NCBI RefSeq assembly: GCF_022601715.1
Contig: NZ_JAKVIM010000006.1
Span: 124,001 to 188,000, forward strand
DNA: 64,000 nucleotides
From: Acinetobacter zhairuonensis
Lineage (GTDB): Bacteria; Pseudomonadota; Gammaproteobacteria; Pseudomonadales; Moraxellaceae
Direction of reading: 5' to 3'
The notes under the pieces are model-generated. The model saw only the letters and a program-made list of their open reading frames with translations, made no database searches and was not told where the DNA came from. Within the stretch, counting starts at the first letter, position 1; the number at the start of each line of letters is the position of its first letter. Below are positions 37,517-45,891 of this stretch, in pieces. A program made the translations under genes and the position numbers.

Positions 37517-37545
37517 ATTTCGGTATAACGAATATTATGTTACTT
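37517..37545 (+). other. dif-like (XerC/XerD-type) sequence, copy B
   Basis: ATTTCGGTATAA, CGAATA, TTATGTTACTT. The right arm matches the XerD half at most positions. The flanking sequence through GTACTCAG and TCATGAA is shared with copy A at 18289 (about 40 of 49 positions). Confidence 0.4.
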
Positions 37546-37553
37546 AAGGTACT

Positions 37554-37591
37554 CAGCATCATGAATACAATTTTTCATGTTCATGATGCTG
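37554..37591. repeat. Perfect 12-bp stem-loop next to dif-like copy B
   Basis: CAGCATCATGAA and TTCATGATGCTG around 14 bases. The left arm begins within the sequence shared with copy A, but copy A lacks the matching right arm. Confidence 0.6.
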
Positions 37592-37776
37592 ATCTGTAAC
37601 AGCAACTGCATTGTGTAGGCTACAACAGTCTTGGATATCATATTTAACTTATGTTTACCTGAAATCTGGCTTATAAATTATTTTTTAAAGTTTATTTATA
37701 CCTTTCAATTATATATGCCAAAATATGAGTTAATTTTAATAATCTAGATTCATGAACCTAATGAGCCTAAAAACAA

Positions 37777-37866
37777 GAGTTATACCTAAACAGCGCATAC
37801 GAAAAAGCCCAACATGATGTTGGGCTTTTTTGATGTCTGAATAATTTCGGATCATTCATATTATAT
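37777..37866 (+). repeat. 90-bp terminator-bearing repeat, copy 2
   Basis: Begins GAGTTATACCTAAACAGCGC and includes the hairpin AAAAAGCCCAAC / GTTGGGCTTTTTT at 37802-37831. Direct orientation relative to copy 1, 10.8 kb away. The hairpin sits just after the isochorismatase stop and can terminate that minus-strand gene. Confidence 0.75.
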
Positions 37867-37888
37867 TAATTTTAGAAAATCTTAATCT

Positions 37889-38431
37889 TTAGCCAATATA
37901 ATCTTCAGTTGATATCACTTGAGCATAAGCAAATTCAAAAGCGGCCATCAATGTTGCATGGACATGGCTAGCAGGTACCTTGACGCCATTAAATTCTAAG
38001 TCGAGCGTTGTACAAACATCATGAATAACTTTAACTTTATAGCCAAAATCCGAAGCAGCACGAACAGCAGCGTCCACACACATATGGCTCATGGAACCAA
38101 TCACAACTAACTCAGTCACTTCATTGGTATCTAAAATTTCTTTGAGATTCGTATTTAAGAAAGCATTGATTTGATTTTTAATGACCACATTTTCATCAGT
38201 TTGTGGCTTAACTGTATCCTGAAATTCAATACCATTCGAATTAGGCACAAATATAGGAGATTCCGCATTAGCAATATGCTGGACATGAATCACTTGAGTA
38301 CCCTCTTGACGGGCCTTAGCAATCACTTTTCCTGCGTTCTCAGCAGCTTGTTCAATACCTGCCAAAGGTAATTTACCTGTAGGTAGATATTCATTTTGTA
38401 AGTCGATAACTAATAAAGCTGATTTTGACAT
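37889..38431 (-). CDS. Isochorismatase-family cysteine hydrolase
   Basis: A 180-residue alpha/beta enzyme with the family triad: Asp9 or 10 in LLVIDLQNEY, Lys in VVIKNQINAF and Cys in GSMSHMCVDAA. Members hydrolyse amides such as nicotinamide or vinyl ethers such as isochorismate. No siderophore biosynthesis genes are nearby, so an amidase role is more likely. It is divergent from the marR gene, 321 bp away. Confidence 0.85.
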   Translation of the reverse strand: MSKSALLVIDLQNEYLPTGKLPLAGIEQAAENAGKVIAKARQEGTQVIHVQHIANAESPIFVPNSNGIEFQDTVKPQTDENVVIKNQINAFLNTNLKEILDTNEVTELVVIGSMSHMCVDAAVRAASDFGYKVKVIHDVCTTLDLEFNGVKVPASHVHATLMAAFEFAYAQVISTEDYIG

Positions 38432-38752
38432 GTTTTTTCCTTAGGTCTCTTTGGTATTACTTATAGTAGTGTGATCGACTTTCAAGCAACGTTCGACCAA
38501 CATTTCCTGAAGTTGACAGTATTAAACTTAGCATTAGTAGTTATTTGCAACAAAACAAAATTCACAACCACTTAGGGTTAAAAATTACTTTAATTTGATA
38601 AAGCATACTTCTGCTCGCTTTGTCCGCGCAGTTGTTATCTTATAATGATTTTAATATCAACGATCAAAGGTACATTTAACTACTCAGTTAAATATACCTT
38701 TATTTATTGATCATGTATAATTTATCCCTTATTTATGCAAATATTCTAATCA
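38432..38752. other. Divergent intergenic region, isochorismatase / marR
   Basis: 321 bp holding a 16-bp near-perfect stem-loop (38666-38701) and a TATAAT hexamer at 38716-38721 upstream of the marR start. Confidence 0.5.
38666..38701. repeat. 16-bp inverted repeat upstream of marR
   Basis: AAAGGTACATTTAACT and AGTTAAATATACCTTT pair with one mismatch around ACTC. It could be an attenuator, a terminator without T-run, or a regulator site. Confidence 0.55.
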
Positions 38753-39190
38753 ATGCAAAAAATTATTATTGACCGTCATGCGACAGCCCAAATCAATATG
38801 CTCGCCAATAAGCTCATGTTGAAATCGAGCACTGCTTATACACAAAATTTTGGCATTGGCATGATGGAATGGCGCGTAATAGCAGTCTTATCAGGTAATC
38901 CGAACAGCTCTTTGCAAATTGTCAGCGACCTCTTAGGTCTAGATAAAGCTGCGGTGAGCCGCACTGTGAAAAAGTTGGAAGAAAAGAAATATATTAGTGT
39001 AGATGGTGATAACACGGATAAACGCGCTTATGTCTTAAATCTAACTGAATCTGGAAAACAACTTTATGAAGTTGCAGCAGACTTTGCAATTGCAAGAGAA
39101 CAGCTACTCCTTGAAGAGCTTGATGAAGCAGAAAAAAATCAACTCTTTCATCTTCTTAAAAAACTCCGTAATAAAGTTGATCAGATGTAA
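38753..39190 (+). CDS. MarR-family regulator, probable controller of the adjacent catabolic genes
   Basis: A 145-residue winged-helix protein with LQIVSDLLGLDKAAVSRTV as recognition helix region and DGDNTDKRAYVLNLTESG as the wing. It precedes the ring-cleavage cluster and is the only regulator between 38 and 48 kb. The GTTGA-N4-TCAAC sites at 40257, 40297 and 48223 overlap promoter -35 elements, fitting repression relieved by an aromatic ligand. The operator link is inference. Confidence 0.85.
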   Translation: MQKIIIDRHATAQINMLANKLMLKSSTAYTQNFGIGMMEWRVIAVLSGNPNSSLQIVSDLLGLDKAAVSRTVKKLEEKKYISVDGDNTDKRAYVLNLTESGKQLYEVAADFAIAREQLLLEELDEAEKNQLFHLLKKLRNKVDQM

Positions 39191-39229
39191 AAAAAACCTT
39201 ATAGAAATAAACTTCTATAAGGTTTTTTT
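39190..39229. terminator. Rho-independent terminator after marR
   Basis: ACCTTATAGAA and TTCTATAAGGT form an 11-bp stem with flanking A- and T-runs of seven or more. Confidence 0.85.
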
Positions 39230-39376
39230 ATTTATTGAGCTAGACCTATAGTTTCTTGATCGAAATATTTGAAACAACTAGATTCCCAGAAATAAATAAG
39301 AATAAGTAAATACTGGAACTAAAAGAGAGATATAGAAACCATTTACTTATAAATGGTTTCTATAAATAATTTTGGA

Positions 39377-40168
39377 CTACAGAATTGCGACTGCGCGAAC
39401 AAAGCCAGCAGAGGCATGTTTAATTTTATAAGGAAAGCAGGAAACCATAAAACCAAAGGCTGGTAAACTTTCTAAGTTAGACAATTTTTCCATTTGCCCA
39501 TAGCCAATATCACGACCAGCTTTATGCCCTTCCCATATAATGGAAGCATCTTTAGATTCCATAAAGCGTTGCCGCGTAAAACTAAATGGTGCATCCCAGC
39601 TCCAAGCATCCGTACCCACAACACGTACTCCTTGCTCTAACATCCAAAGTGTAGCTTCACGTCCAATTCCACATCCTGTATCTAAATATTCAGGTTCCCC
39701 AAATTTTGCACCCGCAGCAGTATTCACTAAAACGATATCAAGTGGATTTAAAGTATATCCGATCCGATCTAATTCATTCTGAATATCCTTAGCCGTTGCT
39801 ACATAACCATCTTCAAAGTGACGAAAATCAAGTTTAATACCAGGACGTAAACACCAATCTAAAGGTAATTCATCAATACCATATGATGGTTTTCCTCCAT
39901 CAGTGGTTGAACTGTAATGCCAAGGAGCATCCATATGAGTGCCGCTGTGCGTCGTGATTTTCAGAAATTCACCAGCCCAGGCTTCTTGTCCAGGTATATC
40001 CGCAATATCCAGTCCTGGAAAGTTTGCAATCATTTCATCTATACCTTCTTTATGATCAAAATAATCAATCTGAGGTAGTAACGGTGGGGGATCCGTATAA
40101 GGGTTATTCTGTAAAGATACAGAAAGATCAATAAACTTTAGATTTTTAATAAGATTTTGTATTTCCAT
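39377..40168 (-). CDS. Cyclase-family metal hydrolase (kynurenine formamidase-like)
   Basis: A 263-residue enzyme with the metal-binding signature HSGTHMDAPWH near residue 78 and a second conserved block GCGIGREATLWML / VVGTDAWSWD. The family (PF04199) hydrolyses amides, lactones or cyclic intermediates. It is transcribed divergently from the dioxygenase operon, with a GTTGA-N4-TCAAC operator 89 bp upstream, so it is part of the same regulon. A role in opening a lactone or amide intermediate is likely. Confidence 0.8.
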   Translation of the reverse strand: MEIQNLIKNLKFIDLSVSLQNNPYTDPPPLLPQIDYFDHKEGIDEMIANFPGLDIADIPGQEAWAGEFLKITTHSGTHMDAPWHYSSTTDGGKPSYGIDELPLDWCLRPGIKLDFRHFEDGYVATAKDIQNELDRIGYTLNPLDIVLVNTAAGAKFGEPEYLDTGCGIGREATLWMLEQGVRVVGTDAWSWDAPFSFTRQRFMESKDASIIWEGHKAGRDIGYGQMEKLSNLESLPAFGFMVSCFPYKIKHASAGFVRAVAIL

Positions 40169-40256
40169 CGGTTGCTATCCATGTCAAAAGGGTGAGTTAA
40201 ACTATTTAATGGTTATGCCAATAATTGGTATTTCATCTTAAAATAAATTAGATATT

Positions 40257-40270
40257 GTTGATATGTCAAC
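40257..40270 (-). promoter_or_regulatory. Operator GTTGATATGTCAAC (cyclase promoter side)
   Basis: Perfect 5-bp arms with a four-base centre. On the minus strand it contains TTGACA, a consensus -35, in correct orientation for the cyclase gene. Confidence 0.65.
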
Positions 40271-40296
40271 TTAATAAATTTATTATTCCAGATATA

Positions 40297-40325
40297 GTTG
40301 ACACATCAACAATGTGTGCTATAAA
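40297..40325 (+). promoter_or_regulatory. Promoter TTGACA-N16-TATAAA with overlapping operator
   Basis: The 14-bp dyad GTTGACACATCAAC (40297-40310) contains the -35 TTGACA (40298-40303); TATAAA follows at 40320-40325 after 16 bases. It lies 68 bp before the dioxygenase ATG. The same 14-mer, on the other strand, occurs at 48223-48236. Confidence 0.75.
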
Positions 40326-40392
40326 AAATAGACCGATAGACTTCAGGTGAGTGACCTGTTTAGTTAATTTGTAAAATATATAAGGAAATGAA

Positions 40393-41322
40393 ATGAATAT
40401 ATTAGGCTTGGAAAGTCTTATTTTTGGCGTAACGGATTTAGAAGCTTGTCATCAATATCTTTTGGATTACGGTTTAATTCGAGTCGAAAAGAATGCATCA
40501 GGTGGAGTATATGAAGCACTCGATGGCAGTACTATCGTATTCAAACTTGATACGGATCCATCATTACCAGCACCAAATGCACCATCGCCAAATATACGTG
40601 AAACTGTATATGGAGTTCCAGATCAAGAAGAACTAGAAAAGATTACTGCTGAACTATCTAAAGATCGTGTTGTGAGTATCGATGAAGAAGGCACCGTGCA
40701 TTCAATTGATGACAGCGGATTTGCAATTGGTTTTCGTATTACACGACGTCGTAAGATTATTGCCCCTCATGTCGGTATTAATGCTCCAGGACAAGCACCA
40801 GGGCGTGCTTTAAACGAACTTGGCGTACTAGATAAAGATCATCCTCGTACTCCACGCTCGTTATCTCATGTGGTTTATTTTGTGCCAGATCATAATAAAG
40901 CTGAAGCATTTTATGCAGATCGTTTAGGCTTTAGAACTACAGATCGATTTATTAACCTAGGGCCATTTATGCGTCCCGCTGGTTCTCAAGAACATCATTC
41001 ACTATTTCTAGTACAAAGTTTTAACCCGCATATGGTTGGTCTTAACCATTTTACGTTTCATTTTGGTAGTGGGTACGAAGTCTTTAGAAATGGATGGGAT
41101 TTTGCCCAAAAAGGCTATAAAAGCTTTTGGGGTCCGGGTCGCCATATTATGGGAAGTAATTTCTTCTGGTATTTCAACAGCCCATTCGGCGGAACGATCG
41201 AATTTGATGCAGATATGGATATCCATGATGACACTTGGCAGCCACGTGCTTTGCCAACATCTGCTGACACATCACAAGTATTCTTATTTGAACATGTGAA
41301 AAAGTGGTCACCTGGAGCATGA
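40393..41322 (+). CDS. VOC-family extradiol ring-cleavage dioxygenase
   Basis: A 309-residue two-domain protein. The C-terminal domain carries the 2-His-1-carboxylate iron triad: His159 in LSHVVYF, His219 in GLNHFTFH and Glu270 in GGTIEFDADM. The N-terminal domain is a related but ligand-poor VOC unit. It would cleave a catechol-type ring next to the two hydroxyls. It is the first gene of a five- or six-gene operon with Rieske, hydrolase, monooxygenase and FAA-hydrolase genes. The ATG follows AAGGAAATGAA. Substrate unknown. Confidence 0.85.
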   Translation: MNILGLESLIFGVTDLEACHQYLLDYGLIRVEKNASGGVYEALDGSTIVFKLDTDPSLPAPNAPSPNIRETVYGVPDQEELEKITAELSKDRVVSIDEEGTVHSIDDSGFAIGFRITRRRKIIAPHVGINAPGQAPGRALNELGVLDKDHPRTPRSLSHVVYFVPDHNKAEAFYADRLGFRTTDRFINLGPFMRPAGSQEHHSLFLVQSFNPHMVGLNHFTFHFGSGYEVFRNGWDFAQKGYKSFWGPGRHIMGSNFFWYFNSPFGGTIEFDADMDIHDDTWQPRALPTSADTSQVFLFEHVKKWSPGA

Positions 41323-41681
41323 GATTGAGTGATAAGACTTTTATTGCTTACGTCGCAGAATTATCAGAAAAACAAGCTAAAGGAATTTCTTTTGATAATC
41401 GAAATGATCAGATCTTTGTGACTTACCACCAGAAGCAGGTTCGTGTTTGGCTTAATGATTGTCCACATCACCACCGTCCGCTTGAGTTTAAAAAAGATCA
41501 ATTTCTTGCGACTAGTGGCTCTCACATTGTGTGCTATGCCCATTCGGCCCATTTTGACAAGTTAGACGGGCACTGCTTTGCAGGTCCTTGTCAAGGACAG
41601 TATCTAACCAGAATCGAACATTTTGTGCTCGATGGTGCGATTTATATTGAAAATAATTTATTAATTGATTTTAGAGGTTAA
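41319..41681 (+). CDS. Small Rieske 2Fe-2S protein
   Basis: A 120-residue protein starting at ATG 41319, which overlaps the dioxygenase stop (ATGA). The cluster ligands are in CPHHHRP and CYAHSAHF, a Rieske CxH...CxxH pattern. It is too small to be an oxygenase alpha subunit and is probably a ferredoxin-type electron carrier, perhaps keeping the dioxygenase iron reduced. Its coupling to the dioxygenase gene supports that. Confidence 0.8.
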   Translation: MRLSDKTFIAYVAELSEKQAKGISFDNRNDQIFVTYHQKQVRVWLNDCPHHHRPLEFKKDQFLATSGSHIVCYAHSAHFDKLDGHCFAGPCQGQYLTRIEHFVLDGAIYIENNLLIDFRG

Positions 41682-41686
41682 CCTGA

Positions 41687-42856
41687 ATGTTTATTTATTT
41701 TCCTAAAAATTATATTTGGAGTATGTCGACTATCATTGCTGCAACGCATGGTGGAAGTATTGGTGAGATTGATGTCTTTTGTCGTCCATTGTTAGAAAAA
41801 TCTTCAACCGATGCAGATATTGGTACAGTTGAATTTCTTCATGCATGGCGTGAAGGTGCGGATAAATTAGTTCGGATGGCTGAAAATGATGTTGCTAAAA
41901 AACGTCATATTTCAGCTGGCGAAAAATATCATCGTGCAGGATTATATTATTTAATTGCTGAGCGTATGCAAGAGCAGGGTAGCCCTGAACGCATGGATGC
42001 CTATAAACGGTATTTAGATATTTTTGAGAAATCACGACAATATAAAAACGATGGTTCAAAACGTGTAGAAATTCCTTATCAGGATACGCATATTAGTGCG
42101 ATTTACGCTCGTGGGCGTGGTCTGGCTGAGGGTGAGAAGGAAGCAATTGTGGTCATGATGAATGGCTTAGACTCGACCAAAGAATTAATGATTTGTAACC
42201 CCTTAGTCAACAATTTACTGGATCGTGGTATTTCAATACTCGCTGTAGATCAACCAGGAACAGGTGAGGCAATTCGTTTTCAAAATATGCCCGCTGTTTA
42301 TAATTCAGAAATTTGGGCATCAAAAATTGTCGATTGGTTAGTTGAACAACCCAATATTGATCATAACAGAATAGCAGCATTCGGTATTTCATTAGGTGGA
42401 TACTACTGCCCACGTGCAGTTGCTTTTGAACCACGTTTTTGCTGTGCTGCGATTTGGGGAGCGAATCATGACTGGCGTGCGGTACAACAAGCACGTTTGA
42501 AGCGAGAAGGTGAAAATCCAGTGCCACATTACTGGAAACATGTTGAATGGGTTTTTGGGGCCAAAAATTCAGAAGAGTTTTTTGAAATCGCAGAAAACAT
42601 GCATCTCAATGGCATCTTGGATCGGATCAAAGTCCCTTTCCTAGTAACACATGGTGAAAAAGATCGTCAAATTCCCCTTAAATATGCGTATGAAACGTAT
42701 GAGCAGCTTACTAATTCAATAGATAAAGAACTCTTAGTCATAACAGATGAAATGGGGGGCGTTGAACATAGCTCAGTTGATAATCCATTAAATTCAGGTG
42801 CCTATGTCGCAGATTGGCTTGCGGAACATTTAAACGGTACAACTAGTCATATATAA
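41687..42856 (+). CDS. Alpha/beta hydrolase, dihydroxypseudooxynicotine-hydrolase-like
   Basis: A 389-residue enzyme with a helical N-terminal domain (about 1-140) and an alpha/beta-hydrolase core. The nucleophile elbow is GISLGGYYC, the acid is probably in HGEKDRQIP and the His in GGVEHSSVD. This domain order matches C-C bond hydrolases of the 2,6-dihydroxypseudooxynicotine hydrolase/FrsA-like group. After meta-cleavage such an enzyme would split the 1,5-diketone product. ATG 41687 has AGAGG nine bases upstream; ATG 41723 is an alternative. Confidence 0.8.
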   Translation: MFIYFPKNYIWSMSTIIAATHGGSIGEIDVFCRPLLEKSSTDADIGTVEFLHAWREGADKLVRMAENDVAKKRHISAGEKYHRAGLYYLIAERMQEQGSPERMDAYKRYLDIFEKSRQYKNDGSKRVEIPYQDTHISAIYARGRGLAEGEKEAIVVMMNGLDSTKELMICNPLVNNLLDRGISILAVDQPGTGEAIRFQNMPAVYNSEIWASKIVDWLVEQPNIDHNRIAAFGISLGGYYCPRAVAFEPRFCCAAIWGANHDWRAVQQARLKREGENPVPHYWKHVEWVFGAKNSEEFFEIAENMHLNGILDRIKVPFLVTHGEKDRQIPLKYAYETYEQLTNSIDKELLVITDEMGGVEHSSVDNPLNSGAYVADWLAEHLNGTTSHI

Positions 42857-42866
42857 GGAAAATAAA

Positions 42867-44006
42867 ATGAAAGGGATTTTGAAAATTGCAATTATTGGTG
42901 GTGGTATTGGTGGAATGTGTGCTGCCATCCAATTAAGCAAACAAGGCTATCAGGTCGATTTGATTGAGCAGCGTGATACCCTCAAGCCATTAGGTGCGGG
43001 TATTTCTTTAAGTGCAGCAACATTACGTGCGCTTAAGGAAATAGGGGTCATTGATCAGGTTTTAGAGATTGCAGGAAGTTTTAGCTTAATTGAATTACGG
43101 ACTGCAGAAGGGCATAAGATTATGCAAGCACCTGTATTGCCTGCAATTGGTGCTGAAGATTTAAAGAATCATAATGCTGGAATTTTAAGGACAAAACTTG
43201 CCAGCATCTTAGAAACCCGATTACGTGAATTAGGTGTAAATGTCATTGTATCCAATACAGTTGAAAAATTTCAAAATCACAAAGATGGAGTGGATATTCA
43301 GTTAACAGGGGAAAATCATTGGCGACATTACGATATCGTGGTGGGCGCAGATGGTATTCATTCTAAGGTGCGTAAAAATATTTATCCTGATTATAAAGGC
43401 TTAAAATTTACTCATCAGGGGTCTTGGCGAATTGTGATCCCGCGCTATTTCGAACATCTTACAATGTATGTAGGTAAAACACTCAAAGCTGGAATGACAC
43501 CTATCAGTAAAGAAGAGAGTTATTTGTTCGTTTTGGATCATCATGAGCAAGATGAAGCAATTCCTCAAAATGAATGGCCTCAACGATTAGCAAAACTACT
43601 TGCTGAATTTGGTGATCCGTTAACTCGAATAAAACAAAAAATCGATGAAGGAGAAATTGAAGAAAAAGATATTATTTATCGACCTTTATACACTCACCTC
43701 ATTGAAACGCCTTGGTATAAAGATCGTGTCGTATTATTAGGTGATGCTGTACACAGTACTACGCCGCATCTAGCGTCTGGAGCAGGATTGGCAATTGAAG
43801 GAGGCATTATTTTGGCGGAGGAACTTGCGCGAGCTGACTCTATAGAAGATGCATTTAAACAATATCAAGCCCGACATTTTGACCGAGCAAATTTGGTTAT
43901 TTCAAGCTCCACCCGTCTTGGAGAAATTGAGATATCTCAAGGCTCTCCTGAAGAACATCGGAATATCATGATCCAAACGATGCAACGTTTACGTGAGCGA
44001 ATTTAA
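42867..44006 (+). CDS. FAD-dependent aromatic monooxygenase (salicylate-hydroxylase-like)
   Basis: A 379-residue class A flavoprotein. The FAD motif is IIGGGIGGMCAAIQL (residues 8-22), the second FAD/NADPH motif is VVGADGIHSKVR, and GDAVHSTTPHLASGAG binds the flavin ribityl chain. It would add a ring hydroxyl and so create the catecholic substrate of the dioxygenase. Good ribosome binding site AAGGAAAA. It lies 10 bp after the hydrolase gene. Confidence 0.87.
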   Translation: MKGILKIAIIGGGIGGMCAAIQLSKQGYQVDLIEQRDTLKPLGAGISLSAATLRALKEIGVIDQVLEIAGSFSLIELRTAEGHKIMQAPVLPAIGAEDLKNHNAGILRTKLASILETRLRELGVNVIVSNTVEKFQNHKDGVDIQLTGENHWRHYDIVVGADGIHSKVRKNIYPDYKGLKFTHQGSWRIVIPRYFEHLTMYVGKTLKAGMTPISKEESYLFVLDHHEQDEAIPQNEWPQRLAKLLAEFGDPLTRIKQKIDEGEIEEKDIIYRPLYTHLIETPWYKDRVVLLGDAVHSTTPHLASGAGLAIEGGIILAEELARADSIEDAFKQYQARHFDRANLVISSSTRLGEIEISQGSPEEHRNIMIQTMQRLRERI

Positions 44007-44057
44007 GTTAACTGTGAAATAGATAATTAATAAATTCGAACTGAATATACACATAAA

Positions 44058-44084
44058 AAGTCAACTTAAAGGAAAAGTTGACTT
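44058..44084 (+). repeat. 10-bp stem-loop in the leader of the FAA-hydrolase gene
   Basis: AAGTCAACTT and AAGTTGACTT around AAAGGAA, 22 bp before ATG 44106. It may adjust expression of the last gene in the operon or act as a processing site. Confidence 0.5.
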
Positions 44085-44105
44085 ATTTATAAAAGGATAT
44101 TGTTG

Positions 44106-45083
44106 ATGAAATTTGCATCATTACCGAATGCTACTCGCGATGGCGAAGTTGTTTTCGTTTCGAGAGATTTAAGCCGTGCACAAAAAATCTCCTCATATAG
44201 CAGCTTAATCCAATTACTTGAAAACTGGGATCAAATCGAACATCAATTAAAAGCAGCCTATGAAATTTTCAATGATGATATCAGTGCTGGTTTTCCATTC
44301 GATCCTACACATGCCCTTGCTCCCTTACCACGATGTTATCAGTTTGTAGATGGCTCAGCATTTTTAAATCACGGTAAGATTATGAAAGCGGCTTACAAAG
44401 TCGAAAATGAGGAGCCTGAAGGTGTCCCAATTCTGATTCAACGTCAAAGTGATGATTTTAGACCTGCCTATGCAGATTACGAATTTATTAAAGCTGAAGA
44501 TCAATGTGACTTTGAAGGCGAGTTTGCTGTGGTTGTTTCTGATACAGCTATGGGAAGTTCAAAAGCTGAGATCAGTAAAAATATCAAATTAATTATGCTT
44601 ATGAATGATGTAAGTATGCGTAATTTACTAAAACGTGAAATAAAAATGGGATTTGGCTTTATTCAGGCTAAAACTGCAACAATATTTGCGCCAGTTGCAG
44701 TCACACCAGATGAGTTAGGCAACGCATGGGAAAATGACAAAGTACAGCTGGATCTAAATGTATATCGTAATTCTGAATTATTTGGTCATCCCAATGGGGC
44801 TGAAATGAATTATTCATTTAGTGAATTAATCACACATTTAAGTTATAACCGTAATTTAAAGGCTGGCACAATTATAGGATCTGGTACTGTATCGAACATC
44901 GATGCCAAAACAGTTGGATCAGCCTGTTTGGCTGAAGGACTTGCACTTGAAATACTTGAAACAGGGCAAGCAAAAAGTACATTTATTCAGTCAGGTGAAG
45001 TGATTGAAATGAAAGTTTATGATGTTGATAATCAACCTGTTTTTGGAGAAATTAAAACTCGTTTCCTTACAAAAATTAATTAA
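44106..45083 (+). CDS. Fumarylacetoacetate-hydrolase-family protein
   Basis: A 325-residue protein beginning at ATG 44106, preceded by AAGGA. The FAH fold metal ligands are seen in the segments DFEGEFAVVV (acidic residues) and MNDVSMRNL. The GSGTVSNID loop is also conserved. FAH enzymes cleave acylpyruvates or decarboxylate/hydrate oxo-acids. Placed after the C-C hydrolase, it would process the ring-derived oxo-acid further. It ends the plus-strand catabolic unit. Confidence 0.85.
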   Translation: MKFASLPNATRDGEVVFVSRDLSRAQKISSYSSLIQLLENWDQIEHQLKAAYEIFNDDISAGFPFDPTHALAPLPRCYQFVDGSAFLNHGKIMKAAYKVENEEPEGVPILIQRQSDDFRPAYADYEFIKAEDQCDFEGEFAVVVSDTAMGSSKAEISKNIKLIMLMNDVSMRNLLKREIKMGFGFIQAKTATIFAPVAVTPDELGNAWENDKVQLDLNVYRNSELFGHPNGAEMNYSFSELITHLSYNRNLKAGTIIGSGTVSNIDAKTVGSACLAEGLALEILETGQAKSTFIQSGEVIEMKVYDVDNQPVFGEIKTRFLTKIN

Positions 45084-45891
45084 ATATTTTTTAAATTAAA
45101 CAATATTGAGTCAGCTTTCCGTTTGATTATGACGAGTTATTTGCTCATACGCATTCGAAAGCTGAACTTTTCCAAATCATCTTATTCTATATATCCCTCG
45201 CTTATAAATTCTCGAAACTGCATCACAAATTTAAATATACCAATTCTTGGAAAAATATCATTTAAATACATAACCTCAGCAAAAAATCCAATAATTTTGT
45301 GCATTACAATTTGATCACTTCAGCTGCCTCTTAAATTTTCAGATTTCTTTTACAGATAACTTATCTTAATGATTAGATTGTTTTCTAGAAAAAATATTGT
45401 CTTGTTTTTCTATGAAATTTTAATTAATTTCTGCTTGAATTCGAAGCTTTATTGTTAATTTACAATTGATTCAATATATATTTAGCATTATAAAATTACA
45501 TAAGCAGTTTAATTTATTTTTCTTTAAATTACATATTTTTCAGTAATACATTTTTGAAATGGTGTCACATGAAGTACTATTTTTAAAATATTACTTAGGT
45601 TTGTCTACTGGTAATTTAATATTAAAAATTAGGTTTATTTAATTTTAATCATCAATCAGATTTATCAATCCACAAGAAAACTTCAGTGATCATTAATATA
45701 AAATAATTTTTCTGAATTAATATAGATATTGATTACCAAGATAAATATCAAAAATATATTCCCCAATAGGGATGGGATTAATTATTTTACTTAATATGCG
45801 CCAGATAGCATTATATATTTTAATGAATGTTATTTATGCAAATAAAAAACCGCCCTAAGGCGGATCTTTAATACAATTTTAATATTATATA
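45084..45891. other. 808-bp AT-rich gap between convergent units
   Basis: No credible gene; an ORF at 45123-45314 lacks a start signal and shows no family features. Only the minus-strand terminator at 45849-45870 is clear. Confidence 0.5.
45842..45867 (-). terminator. Rho-independent terminator for the MFS gene
   Basis: CCGCC, four bases, GGCGG, followed on the minus strand by TTTTTTATT. It lies 28 bp after the transporter stop. Confidence 0.8.

Larger units (their letters stand above)
36789..37888. other. 1.1-kb intergenic region with several repeats
   Basis: No convincing gene. A short minus-strand frame at 37082-37282 lacks a ribosome binding site and family features. The region contains a weak terminator (36862-36887), dif-like copy B, a perfect 12-bp stem and repeat copy 2. 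Confidence 0.55.

Noticed and set aside
37889..38431. Isochorismatase for siderophore (2,3-dihydroxybenzoate) synthesis
   Set aside because: Stand-alone 180-residue hydrolase without carrier domain and without ent/bas-type neighbours.
45123..45314. 63-codon frame after the FAA-hydrolase gene
   Set aside because: Very AT-rich chance frame without start signals.
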